Origin: Suillus spraguei
Lineage: Eukaryota > Basidiomycota > Agaricomycetes > Boletales > Suillaceae
Reading direction: 5' to 3'
Length of the DNA: 64,000 bases
Assembly: GCA_016800925.1 (NCBI GenBank)
Contig: JABCPU010000302.1
Location: forward strand, 1 to 64,000
The position numbers and the translations under genes were made by a program. Under the pieces are notes generated by a model that saw only the letters and a program-made list of their open reading frames with translations, was not told the DNA's origin and ran no database searches. This document shows, piece after piece, positions 22,595 to 34,469 of the stretch; the stretch's first letter is position 1, and each line of letters opens with the position of its first letter.

Positions 22595-25191
22595 TAACGA
22601 CAGGTATTGAGTCGTACTCGCCGGCCCTCTTTCGGGATATTCGCAGGGGCCCAACAACGTCTATGCTGATCGTGTCCTATGATTTAGATGGCACGGGTAA
22701 GGGATTGAATAGGCCGTCCGGCATTTTATTTTGCGACTACTTGGTTGGCAGGTCACGCAATCTTACATTGGGCCTGTACGTCCCGCACCATCGTCTTCCA
22801 CCACACGCGATTCCTTTGATAGGTTAGTGTCCTCTGGGCTCCCAAGTGGGCCAATAGAATGTGTGCTTGGTTGATGATACTCTTTGTAGCTGTCTCCCGT
22901 CGATCTGGACATCCGGAATCCATGATAAGTATCGGTCGTTCAGACGGATCTTGATGATGCCGTCCGCAACCTTGAAGTTACGGAATTGCTTAGGTGAATC
23001 CAGAACCTTCTGAAAAAATTGGTCATGGTGATCATGATGCCTGACCTGCCTCAGCCTTTCTGCTTGATCCTCCAGCACCTTTATTGGGGCTGCTGGGTAG
23101 AGCCGGTCACTATCAGGGTGATCCTGATTAGTGTGGTGATTATCACCTTCCTCACCCTCCTCCTATCGTTCACCCAGGCCCACGGAAACAAAATGATCTT
23201 TCATGCTGCGGGAAAACTCCCTGGAGCTGTTAGGCCTCCAAGTCTCGTCATGGGCAACAGGCTCCCGCCGCCGCCGGCGCAGGACAACCACAGAGAATGG
23301 CTCGCCATCCGAAATATCTTGTTCTCCCGGAGAACCGACTTGATCATGTCCATCCGAAGAAATTGCTAGAGCCCATTCTGCCAGAGACCACGGTCGATCA
23401 TGTTCTCCCCGGAGCAAGCAAGCTCTCCTCGGACACCTTTCCATGGGAGCCCACCATGTCCTGACAATATGAGGTAGAGTGGCCACAGGGCGCGCCGCAA
23501 CCCTAGCGCTGTGGTCGTGGGAGCTTCCCCAATGACCATCAGGGGTATAGATACAAGGTGAGTCATGCCGTCCTCCGGTATTGGATGCCCGTCATGTGCC
23601 GTGTACTCACTAGACCCACGGCGTTCATGAAGACCATGAAATGCGTATATCAGGGACAACGGATCTAGCAGTAAGTTCTCCCCTCCAGGTATGTACCTAA
23701 ACTAAAAGTCAACCTCGACTATATTCTCCAGCCAACGCGCCTGCCGCCACCTAAGATGCTTGTGGTTCAACAGGTGTATCAGCCTCGCATGGCCCGTCAC
23801 CCACGTGAACCCGGTGCCCTTCGGTATCTCCCTGTGGCGCAGCATGGTCTGCATGCCGGCCAACATCGCCTTCTTGTGCACAGCGTAATTGTGCAGTGCT
23901 GCCTAAAATTTACTTGTGAAAAACCCCACAGCCTTGGTGTATTTCCAAGCCTTGCCCAGGTTAAGGACCTCGCCGATACCCCACAAGCATGCATGGGTTA
24001 TCACGGAGATGGGCGGCGCTCTTGTGCCGTAGTTCAACGGGACTAGACAGTGTGGCGCGTACTTTGCAATACATTGTTTGACCTAATCGAACACCTTCTA
24101 TTGGGCAAAGTTCCACCTCAACGGTACGGCGTCCGCCGTCACGTCAGAAAGGACTCCTAACGGAACCCGGACTTTGTAAATCTCCTCAGCCAGGTATCCC
24201 ACCGACCCTACAAACCCGCAACACTGATGTCTGTTTATAAGCGTCTTCCCAATCAGCACCAGATCAACTTGCTTTGAGTTCATACGGATTTCATCATCAC
24301 TGACTCTACAACCTAGAATCTTCGCATCATTGCGGAATTGAGTTTATTCTCACTCATGGGACGTTTCTCTCTCTCTAAAATCTCCACAACGGTCTTAATG
24401 TGTTCAATATGTTCAGAAAAGGAATCCGAGTCGATGATGATATCGTCAACTTGAATGGCCATCCATCTACCAATGTATTCACAGAACAACCGATTCATCA
24501 CCACCTGATATGTAGCCGTGGAATTACGATCTCCCTGCTGGAGGATATGGCTGACCATGTTCCCATCAGGTGTTGTAATTGTCGTCCTTGGTAGGTGCTC
24601 CGGAACCACTCTGAGTCTCTCATGAGCATCCTGCCCATAGATCAAGGAACGGAATGGCTTACTCACGACCCGACAGAGGATGGCTTCTATAGCCGGCATG
24701 GGCGACGCAAGTTCCTGTGTAATCTTATGCCGTTCCCGTTGATCCACCACCGTCCGCAGGTCATAAGAACCTGGCTTGTGAATGAACAGCATGGATACAG
24801 TGTTTCTCGCACTAGTGACTTGCCATCTCCCACTAGCCAGGTATGACTTCATTGTGTCAGCCCACTACAGACGTAGAGGCTCCGCGCCCGGGAGGGTCTC
24901 CACAGGCATAGCTTCCCCTCATTCATCAGTTGTATGGTATGATTGACGGTCCTCAGAGGGTGAAAGTGGGTCTGACTGGCTTTGGCGCATGATGATTTTG
25001 CTCACTGTAATAGATATTCTCTGTGTCCCTCCAAGTCATCCGGAACTATTGTCACGGCACGGGACTCCGACGTGGTTGCTTCGGCATCAGTCATGTGTAG
25101 TGGTCGCACGCTCACCATGTTCACGTGGGGGTGCAGGCCTACGAGCTGTCCGGCGGAGGTCGCATGAGACGCCACACAAGGTAGCACGTCT
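22595..25191 (-). mobile_element. Ty3/gypsy pol fragment without LTRs
   Basis: Read on the minus strand: an end of the protease region (about 25170-25000, HPHVNMVSVRPLH), reverse transcriptase (24990-24313), RNase H (about 24290-23650, CGFVGSVGYLAEEI), the H2C2 zinc region (about 23080-22740, QIDGRQLQRV and VWWKTMVRDVQAQC) and the start of the integrase core (SIDVVGPLRISRKRAGEYDS near 22650-22600). Both ends are cut within coding sequence. Frames are broken in many places, so it is an old relic. Confidence 0.85.
24313..24990 (-). pseudogene. Ty3/gypsy reverse transcriptase
   Basis: The frame 24852-24313 carries SMLFIHKPGSYDLRTVVDQR, a motif A region where the expected YDG/DAY stretch reads LIYGQDAHERLRVVPEHLPR, TTPDGNMVSHILQQGDRNST and AIQVDDIIIDSD, whose VDD stands in the YxDD position. 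Upstream, 24990-24855 gives LRTVNHTIQLMNEGKLCLWR. The enzyme would copy the element's RNA into DNA. It is separated from its RNase H by frame breaks. Confidence 0.85.
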
Positions 25192-25253
25192 AAGCAGCAG
25201 ATGAATAAGCAAAACGCACAGCATGTGGCGATATCTCTAACCGGAACACACTC
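25192..25253 (+). repeat. 62-bp direct repeat, right copy
   Basis: Partner of 22533-22594, with 8 substitutions. After this copy the LINE reading frame continues toward the C-terminus, which shows it is the original continuation of the LINE. Confidence 0.85.
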
Positions 25254-25979
25254 CCCCAGTCTCTGCGCAATGCAGACGGCACCCCATTGCGACTCCCAAC
25301 CAGAAAATAGGCAACCAAGCAGATCTTCCAGGATACCATGAAAAGTAGAGCAGCAGCTTCCTTCCAAAATCCCATAGATACCCGAGGTTCACAAAGATCG
25401 ACCACACACACTTCTCCAAACATTCCGCCCAGATCGCAGACACGGTTCACAGACGTCACGCAGCACTGCGCATTCAACTGCGCAAGGGACACATCTCCCT
25501 CAACGAACATTTACACCGTATCTCGAAATCCCTCTCCCCCCTATGACTTCATGCCACAAAGGAGAGGAATCGGTCCATCATTACATAATACCATGCCTGA
25601 CATACGAAAGGCAACGCAACATTCTGAGTGCGGAGATAGGCCCCAAAGGTCGGCAAATGAAGCACCTATTCAACGGAGCTTCATGCATATAACCCTTATT
25701 CAAATTCATCGCACGCACCGCCGCTTCATCAATACCTTCGGAGACGTAACCCCCCCAGAACAAGAGACACACCGCAGAAACGGAGAGACAGATGTGAAAA
25801 CCCCCTAACCCCAGTTGCCGTGAATCGGTACCTCATCTCCTCGCGCAAGCCTGGACCAATATTAGAGCTATACATAGAACATACGCCACCGCACATGCTA
25901 TACCGCACAAGTACATACAATAGGTACTGTCCAGCATGAGGCTTCGCATCACCGGACAATAAACAAGGAACAAAAAAAC
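25192..25979 (+). mobile_element. LINE 3' end fragment (right part)
   Basis: After the repeat the frame shows RNADGTPLRLPTRK, a region with LRIQLRKGHISLNEHLHRIS (in another frame), and a C-terminus FINTFGDVTPPEQE near 25735-25760 that matches the FGDVTPPAEKE end of the full LINE. The 3' untranslated region ends with GGACAATAAACAAGGA followed by an A-rich tail at about 25965-25979, the same 3' end as the full LINE on the other strand. The zinc-knuckle region is frame-shifted. Confidence 0.85.
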
Positions 25980-26357
25980 AGAGACACTACAGGAATATTC
26001 ATATGCTCCTACCGGTGATTTACCAGCAGATATCCACGGCAGCGGGAGGGTTTTTCCACTATCCCGCGCTTCAAACATAGGTTCGGTAATATTTTCGAGG
26101 TATTTTCCAGATTATGTCCTTCATTTTCGCTATATTACCGGTATATTGTCATGCAAGAATGATTTTACAACCCGAGTGCTTATGCTCAATTTGGCCTATG
26201 AATGGAGCCGTGCATAACATGTACTTGATTTGACTGTAGTGAATTGAAGTTGAGGCCGAATATTGTTAATCAAGGATTCCTGATGTTGACATTGGTATTT
26301 CCGGTACTACTGCATGGAGGTATTCTAACGGTATAGTATTGTAGAAATGAATGTGAC
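25980..26357. other. Spacer downstream of the Zn2Cys6 gene
   Basis: No gene seen. It separates the A-rich end of the LINE fragment from the stop codon of the minus-strand Zn2Cys6 gene and would contain the 3' region of the latter. Confidence 0.3.
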
Positions 26358-27672
26358 CTACACCCGGCGGCGCTTTCTATCCATACATGCATCAATTTCG
26401 GTAACCTGCTTTTTCAGCGCTGCCAGTGCAGTTTCAACCGTCGAGATGTAGCCAGGCAATGCGTTGAGCAGACCAGCCATATGCGAATCCTCTTTTTCAT
26501 TGCTCTCCGTGTCTTCCTCTTCTTCCTCTACCTCGGTGAACTTCCTCTTGCGACTGTGAGTAATGCAGACATATGCACGATTGATTACTGGAGAAACCTT
26601 CACCGCGCTCTTGAACTTCCCCTTTAGTGCCGGCGGGAGCCTAGAGGGAGTGGTAGGCTTTCCAGCCATGGTTGACATGTGAGCCGGAGGTGGTTTTGGC
26701 ACTGGACAGAGTTTTGGCTTGGCCTTGACCTTGTCTATGATGCATGTATTAGCGTTACTATGAATATTATGTGCAATGAAGCAACCATAACACTCACTAC
26801 ATACAAGAGAGCAGGCAGCCTTGAGCCGCTTGCAGTCCGTGCACACCATGCCGGTAGCATTGCTGTAACAAACGCGATCGGCCTTAGCGCAGCGGTCACA
26901 TTGGACTGGATTAAGTTTCCTCCTATCCGCGCTCATGTGTGGGACAGATATCTACAGTGCTGAGTGATTAATTAGAAATTCCACGAAAGATCAGACACAT
27001 ACCTTAGCACGCTGAATGCGCATGCATGTTATCACTGGAGCGATATATTCTTCTTCCTGCTCTGCATCGTCCTCTTGTCCGTCCACCTGTGTCTTGTGCG
27101 CGGAGTGTTCTTCCTGCGCATCCTCTGGTGTGTCCTGCTGTGGAACCTCTATCTGTGGTGGCTCAGAGTCCTGCTCTGGCTCCTCGTGAGCTTCGGCCTG
27201 CTGGTTCCGTCCTTGTGTCTTCTCGACATGTTCAGTGTGTTTATTAGCATGGGAGGGTAGTTCTGCCGCTCCCGCCACGGTCTCCTCTATCGTGCCAATG
27301 TCACTCTTGATGGTCTCGTGCATCGCGGTGGCCTGTCGGTCAAACTCTTGCTCTTCATCCGAGAGCTCCAGCGAGATCTGCTTGTTTTGCGCGAGCTTCG
27401 AGCACTCGGTAAGTGCATCCTTTGGTACATATATTTGTGAGTATTACATTTAATGCAAGTTGGATACTTACTCTTAGCGTGGTCCAGCACTGGCACCAGT
27501 GGCGTTTGTCCAGAGCACAGACGTCAGTGTTGTTAAAAGGAGACGTGCTCATAAAATTCTGGAGATCTTTGCGAAGAAATTCAAACTTCCGCTTAAGATC
27601 AGCAGTCTCCTCATCGGCCAGAACTAGAGGAGTAGGAGTAAAAATATCGATATCGGTGGTACCAGAAGTCAT
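26358..27672 (-). CDS. Zn(II)2Cys6 cluster protein, four exons, intact
   Basis: The exons that fit are 27672-27472, 27419-27003, 26951-26798 and 26734-26358. All joins keep frame and give 382 residues. The introns are short (52, 51 and 63 nt) with GTAAGT, GTATGT and GTGAGT donors and AG acceptors. The protein starts MTSGTTDIDIF, has an acidic Glu/Gln-rich middle (about residues 100-200), then a perfect C-X2-C-X6-C-X8-C-X2-C-X6-C cluster at about 220-250 (CDRCAKADRVC). After that come a Pro/Lys-rich linker, a Glu run and a basic RKRRRV end. Such clusters bind DNA in fungal transcription factors. Here the cluster is in the second half rather than at the N-terminus and no fungal-specific TF domain follows, so the role may differ; similar multi-copy proteins are known in Agaricomycetes. 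No lesion was seen. Confidence 0.8.
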
Positions 27673-28630
27673 GGTGAGATAATGATGCTGAATGTTAGGA
27701 AAAGAAAAGAAAAGAGATTGGTAGAGAACTTATAGTCAACAGGGATTGCGCAGCCACATGACCACACTTCCACACATTGGTGTAGCTCAATGTCCCATCC
27801 AAAACTTGATTTGCCACTGTCACTATTTGCTGTCCAATAGATTAAACATCACGTGCAACCAACGTGAACATGAGATTCCCCCAAGTCTGAAATTTGAATT
27901 TGTGGACCAATGGACTCCAGAGGGTCTGGTTAAATGCAACTGTAAGATGTGAGAATCGGCTAGGATTTTGGACGGTATATCTGTGATAAACATTAATTGC
28001 ATCGACACATTTCTGCACGCCAGTTAGCTAAACACTATGACATGATGACCTCTGCAAGTAAGGTGTCTATTTTGTACCGTCTGAGAGAATTGTACATATC
28101 AACACTGGTCAGGATAGCCTGTGTCTAACAAGCGGTTTATCACCAAGAAGAATGTTAAGCACGCATGATTGAGCGGCCGGTCACATGACACTCGATGGGA
28201 GCCGCTGGTACAGTGAGCAGGTGAGTAGCTCCTGAACAGGCGCTCCATATAGGGCACCGTGGATGTCCTGAGTGCCAGTTGAATCAGGCAACCTCCTTGG
28301 TTATATATCCAAACTATTCCTGTAAGATGGGCTCCCTTTTAGGACTGGCATTCCACAAGGCACTTGTGAAAATAAATTGTGCAGTTACCTTCCATGAACT
28401 ACCATGCCTCTGACAAGGCACCGGTTTAGTGTTGCCTTGGTTCTGGCTAACGCCGGTTTTGATTCACCGGCTTAACTGACACTACAGGTCTACACATTTC
28501 TGCTTATATAGTTATCACTAAGTCCAGCTAATATCACTGAGATAAGGTCTGTATGCCGGCTCATGATAGTGTATATGTGATATATTTACATACTGTATAA
28601 GAACAGAGCAATTTTCGATCTTTTTGAATT
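27673..28630. other. Upstream region of the Zn2Cys6 gene; no other gene
   Basis: The first 150 bp would hold the promoter of the minus-strand gene. No clear TATA element was found. The rest shows no frame or repeat that could be supported. Confidence 0.3.
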
Positions 28631-28639
28631 GGTATCGTG

Positions 28640-29050
28640 ATGCCATGATGTTTTTTCTGTCAGTGAACCTACCAAACCTTGTGTCATACATTGACATTGA
28701 CGAAAATATTTAACTCACTTCCAGTTAAGGTCAGGACTCTCGGTGCAATAATTAGGATTTCAATGTTTCTGAGGACTGGTGGATGGGACATTGCTGACTT
28801 CTCAGACAATCACAGGATGTGTTTTCCGGCAGTGAACCTACCAAACTTGGTGTAATACATTGACATTGTCTGAGGTATTCTAATCACTTCCGGATCAGAT
28901 AAGCAGTCAATTCATATGTCAATCTTGTGAAGATATATTGTTCACTTGGCACAGAATGACATGATATGGTTTTCTGGCCGTACTAGACATACCAAACCCG
29001 GTGGAAGATTCTAATCACTTTCAGTCCGGGTCAGCAGTCTCGCCTAATCG
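28640..29050 (+). repeat. Three degenerate tandem repeats of ~165 bp
   Basis: A unit with a GTTTTYTGKC core, GTGAACCTACCAAAC, TACATTGACATTG and CTAATCACTTCCRG starts near 28650, 28820 and 28970. Units 1 and 2 are clearly similar, while unit 3 is shorter and more diverged. No coding content. Confidence 0.7.
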
Positions 29051-30510
29051 CCTTTCGTTAGCTTCTCTGAACGCCATGAGGCGCGATATACAAAGCAAGA
29101 GGACCATGTTGATGTGAAATTTATGGTACAATGTATGAGTTCCCTCCTGAGTGGTACAACTAACCAGACCTTCCTGTCACTGGGCTCCTAGAATAGGTCT
29201 CCCGGACGTGAGAAATTACCATAGAACACATCCCAGCCAACGTCGGCCACTCCATATCGACCCAGAACAAACTGTTAGAAAGATGCAGCTGGGGCCAGAC
29301 ATCCTCACTGACCACAATGCAACCTGGGAGAACAGCCAGAAAATGTGCCGGACTGAATCAACTGACACATACCACAGCTAGTGCACGTATGGATAAATCA
29401 GATGGCGGTCTGCATAGATCAGGTGACGGCCGGCATACCTGGCACGCATAGCTACTAGTACTGATGTGTACAAACAAGCTGGCCTTTGTCGTCGGACGAT
29501 TGCCTCCCGGCAATGAGAGCAAAATGCCTGCCACGAGCACTACTGCCATCGATAGCTATAACCAAGTTAACGTTAGGCGTTGACAGCGCCGGCAGGGAAT
29601 GGGTTCAAGATCCCTCCGGCCAACTTAGACGTCATCAACTACCTGGCCTAGTGCATAGGTCCAGCACCGGCCGTCATTGACAGCAAGCTCCATCCGGCCA
29701 GCACTACTTAGACATATAGGTATAAACAAGGTAGCATTATGCGTGCTTCTATTTGATATACTCGGTCCAGATAGAACCGATCCGCCGGCAGCATGTCTGC
29801 ATCACTCTGTTCTTCCCTCGCTAATATTAACCCGCCCGGCTAGTGAGTCTGACATTTGATCTCCATACTCCATTCACGTCTCAGGAGGTGAATGCATTCG
29901 TGTAAGACTCACAGCGCCAACATAGACATCTTTCCTGCCTTCGCTCGCCTCCACTACACAAACAGGATTATAAAACTCTTGAACGGGTTTGACGCAGTGA
30001 TGGTAAAGTCCGGTTCGGTCCGTTTATCCAGGAAATTTAGCATACTGAGCACGGCACCATCGGTTCGGTCCGATCATTTTCCGATTCTGATACCGACAAC
30101 CGGACCCAAAAAAGGTCACAACATATCCTAAGTACGAATGATTTAGGGCCCATCTCCAACTTCCACTTTTCACCGCATTTGTCTCATTCGAGGGAACAAT
30201 ATATATATATATAATTAAACGCACAATAAACATCACATGTAGTCAATCGTATACTTTGGTAATTACATATTAGTTGTTGGTGGTATCTGTTGTGGCAAAT
30301 TTAATTCCGCGCAGCAGAACTATCCTGTTCATGAGCGGGCGTTGTTAGTGATCTTCGAATCCTGAAGCGGTTGCGTCACTGACTGATTTTTTTCAAAAGA
30401 CCACAAAGACCTTGAATGGTAGGCCAGATGGCTTGAGGTCCTAAGTGATTTTGACTTCAGTATATTGTATATGCCAGGGGGGACAATACACTCGCGGATG
30501 CCCTTTTCCG
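29051..30510. other. No gene seen; CCGGC-rich and (TA)n patches
   Basis: Short CCGGC-containing words recur at 29420-29800, and a (TA)n run lies at about 30198-30213 near CACAATAAACATC. Two GGTTCGGTCCG words are at 30010-30070. None amounts to a gene or definable element. Confidence 0.3.
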
Positions 30511-30511
30511 C

Positions 30512-31039
30512 ATGTACAGTAACGAGCCAAAGGCCACCATGAGAGCGCCCAGTGAATATGTCAGCGGTGAAGAGAACGACGTGCCTAGGACCCTCCTCCT
30601 GAACTTCATCAGAGCTCCAATAAATACTGGCACTCCGCTGTTCATGGACGCGACTAAGGAGCGCCGGTCGGCACACATAGCTACCAAGATGCTGTATGCG
30701 GCCGAAAGCAACCACCTTGTCCGAACGGACGCGTTCAATATGCCAGTACGTGGACCAACGGGTAGAAAGAAATCACCACTTATTGTTGATAGTAGCGAGA
30801 GTACTTCTGTAGGACAGGACAGGATTATAATTGTAGATGGTGAGGAGAAGGTGCCTACCGGATACGCATCACAGCAAATTCTCACCAACTCAGTCTTCAT
30901 CTCGAAACAGGTGCCTACTAGAGGCGCACCACAGCAAGTTCTCACCAACTCATCCGTCATCTCGAAACCTAGTGACTCAAGAACCAGGTCGGATGGACCG
31001 GTAGACCGGATATCAAGGGATCTGGCGTGTCATCTATAG
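30512..31039 (+). CDS. Hypothetical ORF with internal 20-residue repeat
   Basis: An open frame of 175 codons starting at 30512. Residues from about 110 to 155 contain two tandem copies of a 20-residue unit (VPTGYASQQILTNSVFISKQ and a diverged second copy), from a 60-bp DNA repeat (starts at 30851 and 30911). A related pair of segments with DGPVDxI follows at about 30990 and 31115, outside the stop. No known domain was recognised. It could be a small orphan gene, part of a gag-like region or chance; the minus strand is also open over much of it. Confidence 0.3.
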   Translation: MYSNEPKATMRAPSEYVSGEENDVPRTLLLNFIRAPINTGTPLFMDATKERRSAHIATKMLYAAESNHLVRTDAFNMPVRGPTGRKKSPLIVDSSESTSVGQDRIIIVDGEEKVPTGYASQQILTNSVFISKQVPTRGAPQQVLTNSSVISKPSDSRTRSDGPVDRISRDLACHL

Positions 31040-34000
31040 TAAATGATATGAGTTCATTTGAACAGAGGAAACGGCTCACCATCACCACCAAGGATGGATC
31101 ACAGACAATCCTTACCATGGATGGGCCAGTGGATCAGGATATCAGGAGACCTGGTGGCCCTGTCATCTGTAGTGGACGATATAAGATAACCTCAACATCC
31201 TCAAGAGACAACTCAAATCACATGATGCGGCAATGGGATCCACGCCTATGGCCAACTCACCAGCGACGATGTTCAGGAAGGTGACCTTGAAGCTGGGTCA
31301 ACTTCCTGAAAGACTACTGGATGGCGGGAAGGCATCTGGTGAAAATCAGAGAATTACAGCACGAACAACAAAAAATGGCCTGCAGGCAAATGGGCCAAGC
31401 ACTGACGTCAGAGAACAATAGGTCCTGGTAGGAGAAATCCAGAAGGCATCAGGCCCTGCCGAACATGCCTGATGACGTAACCAAGGGCCATAACCGGAGA
31501 AGGACACAACCAGACAACGCTATGTCGCACAGGACTTTCTGCGTCCCCTCATCGCTTGATGATGAGCCATTGTTACAGGTGTTGTTTTTTTATTGGGGTT
31601 GTGTCCCGCAGAATTGGGCATGTCGTCGGAAACCAATATTGCCTCAGCGTTTTGTTGGGTAGGATGAATAGCAAGAACTTGTGTTACTTGCCATTGGTGC
31701 ATTTGCAGTAAGCGAATTTTTCGAGCTGCCACTGTAAAGAAAGTTCGCAGCATGAGATGAGTGCCTGCCAGTGATACCTCTATTAGGCCGCAGCTCAGGC
31801 CGAACCATGCCAAAGCCGGAGCCCGCTGAAGCCAGGCCAAAGCCACGGCCTTGAGGCCAAGCCGGGCCGGATCATCACCAGCTCTATTGTTATTGAAGGC
31901 ACGCGAGGACTCTGTTTCATGACAATTGACACCGTGGCAACAGCAGGCTGGCACCTGGACATTTGCCCACATTTGGGTCAAGTTGGCTCTCCCAGGCTCT
32001 ACCCTGATACCAGTATGGCGGCATATGTCTCATCTGTCTCCACTGGCACAGGAGTCGATCAAGCAAGTATTTATCAATGTATATTATCTGTATGTATCTT
32101 GTGAGTGTTATTATGCAGGCTAGCTGGCTAACGCTCTAATCGCCTTGGCTGCAGGCCTATTTCACTTGTGGAAAGCGCCCTTCCATCGCCATTCTCTCTT
32201 CGCGCGTTCCTTGTTAAAGGCGAGCGAATCCAATTCTACCCACCACCCTCTGCAAATGTGCCACCTCTGGGAACGAGTGGTCGGAAGCTGCCAGTGCGTT
32301 CATTAGCTCCAAGCAAGGTCGGAAACTCACTAGTGATGGAACAGTCACGTTCGGGCTGGTGCTCCAGGAAAATCAGAGAACCATGAACCGGACCATCTGT
32401 TTGGTCAATGAATGGTTCTGTTCCAGTTCAGCAAGGATTCTAACCGAGAACCGGACCAACAACAAGTGCAACAAATTCATTGCAAAACATTGCAGTACCT
32501 AGTCAATATGAGCCTCGTCCTCGTCATTGAGGTTTCTACACAAATAGCGAAGACAACACGATCAATAAGAGCAAGAGATAGCAGCAAGTTGATTTCTACT
32601 TACCCCATAGATTGATTACCTTGCTATCCAAGGTTCCCCAGTTCTGTCCGCTTCTATTGGAGAGAGCGATAGTTACGATACAAACAACTGCAACAACCTT
32701 TGTTCACGCAGTTCAATTGATGTTTTTGGTACTTATTATGGGGACTACGCTGAAGATATCGCTGTCTTTGTTGCTTGGCCATGAATTACCAGACGTTTGT
32801 GCGGAGCATGGACTTTACAGTGGCCGGGAAATGATTGTTTGCCGAGCGGAAAAAGCGCCATTAACTCGGATATAGACTTAAACAGTGGCTTCTGATGTAA
32901 GAACAAATTTACGCACATCTATATGCAGGTACCTGGAGATGCACCCCACAGAAATCAGATGGGACTGTGCATCAAGCTGACCGGACACACGGTGTGCTTC
33001 GGCAGAATTCATTCAGCGAGCTCCCTGCACATCGTTCTCTTCACGCGCTCAAACAATTCCCCACAACGTCCCACTAAGGGTGTCTATTGACGATTTATGT
33101 TATTTTAGAGGTGCTAGGACGTAGCCTCTCGGAGTTTTTATGCACCGTACTTCCTGAGGTCAGCGTGATTTTCCTTTCATTCATGTTTTCGACCACTCTA
33201 TTTCAATTAGTTTTCCGATTCGTCAATTATTTGTATGCCTGTGTTGTTGTAATTTGTAAATATACAAAGATACTTATCTGCATTTGCGCAGAAGAAGAGC
33301 AAGTGTCCGACGTTTCCCGCCATGCTGGAGGCTCCACCTCCTTGGTTCCATCCCCGAGCCAAAACTCAGGCCACCCAACACAATGAGGTCGACTCTTCCC
33401 GAGTCACACTGGGCTAGCCAGTCTACCTTGCAGTGCGCTGCACCGACAGTAAGTCATTCATTTATGACAGTCACACAATTATCCCGAGTCACATGGCACG
33501 ATCAAATTAGTGATACCTCCCATGTGCGTCGTCTATTTTCTTCTCTGTTTTGAGAACTGGTTCAAATATGAACGATACCATAGTTTGATTAGATGGGTCC
33601 GTCATTCCTCATCCGTGCCGAAATTGTGAGTGCCCAACCCTCCGGCCGTCATTGCTCTTGGAGACTCGGACAACTCGCATAAATTTGCTCTGCTAGTACG
33701 GACATGGATGTACGCAACCAGGTGGATTCGCTGAGAGGCTGGGAAAACTGCTTATTAATTCGGGCGTACGTTGACTTTGCGGTTGGTGACAAGGCGCTGC
33801 TGTTGAAATTTGGCAAATAGAGAGGCATGAACAGTGTGTCCTGTTCACTGTGTAAGCATTCTGGCACATAGTACCAACTTGTTTGAATTAATTGTTGGAT
33901 GATTCGCGAGAATGGTACACAGTCTTGTCATCATTATCCATCTGTGCAGTTCACCGGAATGTTCCGGAACCAGCGGTCCCGATTGAGCCTATTGTTTCTT

Positions 34001-34250
34001 TTGCTCGAGCTTTGTTTCCTCCCACTATTATGGACAGCCAGACAGCCGTGCACAACTTCTGAGGCTTCCACTTCTTGCCTAAAAACATCATCCGCTGGTG
34101 CTTATAACGCCCAGAGTCCAGGCACGCTCCTTAAGTGATGACCGTCTTCGTCTCAGCGTCAAGCGCGCGCTGCTAAACTATAACTCCCTGCGTTTTCCCT
34201 CTCAGCCGTTCGGACCCCTGGCAGCAACCAGCAGTCCGTTCGGTATTTCG
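31040..34250. other. No gene supported
   Basis: Over 3 kb with short frames only. Frames at 31027-31421 continue the repeat theme of the ORF before, and 33284-33386 gives a hydrophilic EEEQVSDVSRHAGG stretch that could be an exon remnant. GAACCGGACC-like words lie at 32330-32470. Nothing could be tied to a family. Confidence 0.25.
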
Positions 34251-34263
34251 ACAACAATATATA
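34251..34263. repeat. Candidate LINE target-site duplication, 3' side
   Basis: ACAACAATATATA, matching 40855-40867 exactly. It runs into a (TA)n tail of the element, so its inner border is uncertain by a few bases. Confidence 0.6.
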
Positions 34264-34286
34264 TATATATATATTTTTGATCCTTG

Positions 34287-34292
34287 TTTATT
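34287..34292 (-). terminator. LINE polyadenylation-like signal
   Basis: AATAAA on the minus strand within GGACAATAAACAAGGA, about 25 bases from the element's 3' end. The same sequence ends the LINE fragment at 25.96 kb, so it is a conserved 3' end of this family. Confidence 0.6.
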
Positions 34293-34469
34293 GTCCGTTG
34301 GGGCTATGCCCTATGATGGACACTACCTACTGTACATCTAATCTATTCGTATATGCTTTGGTCCGTTTTTTGGTTGTCTATGCTATACAGTGGTCCTGGC
34401 TTGCGCGCGGACGTTAGGGCCTTCTTCAGGCTCTTGATATGATTTGTGCGACTTGTTGTCGCGTTTCCT

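Noticed and set aside
29600..29620. GGGTTCAAGATCCC resembling a tRNA B box
   Set aside because: No A box at the right distance and no cloverleaf could be drawn, so a tRNA or SINE is not supported.
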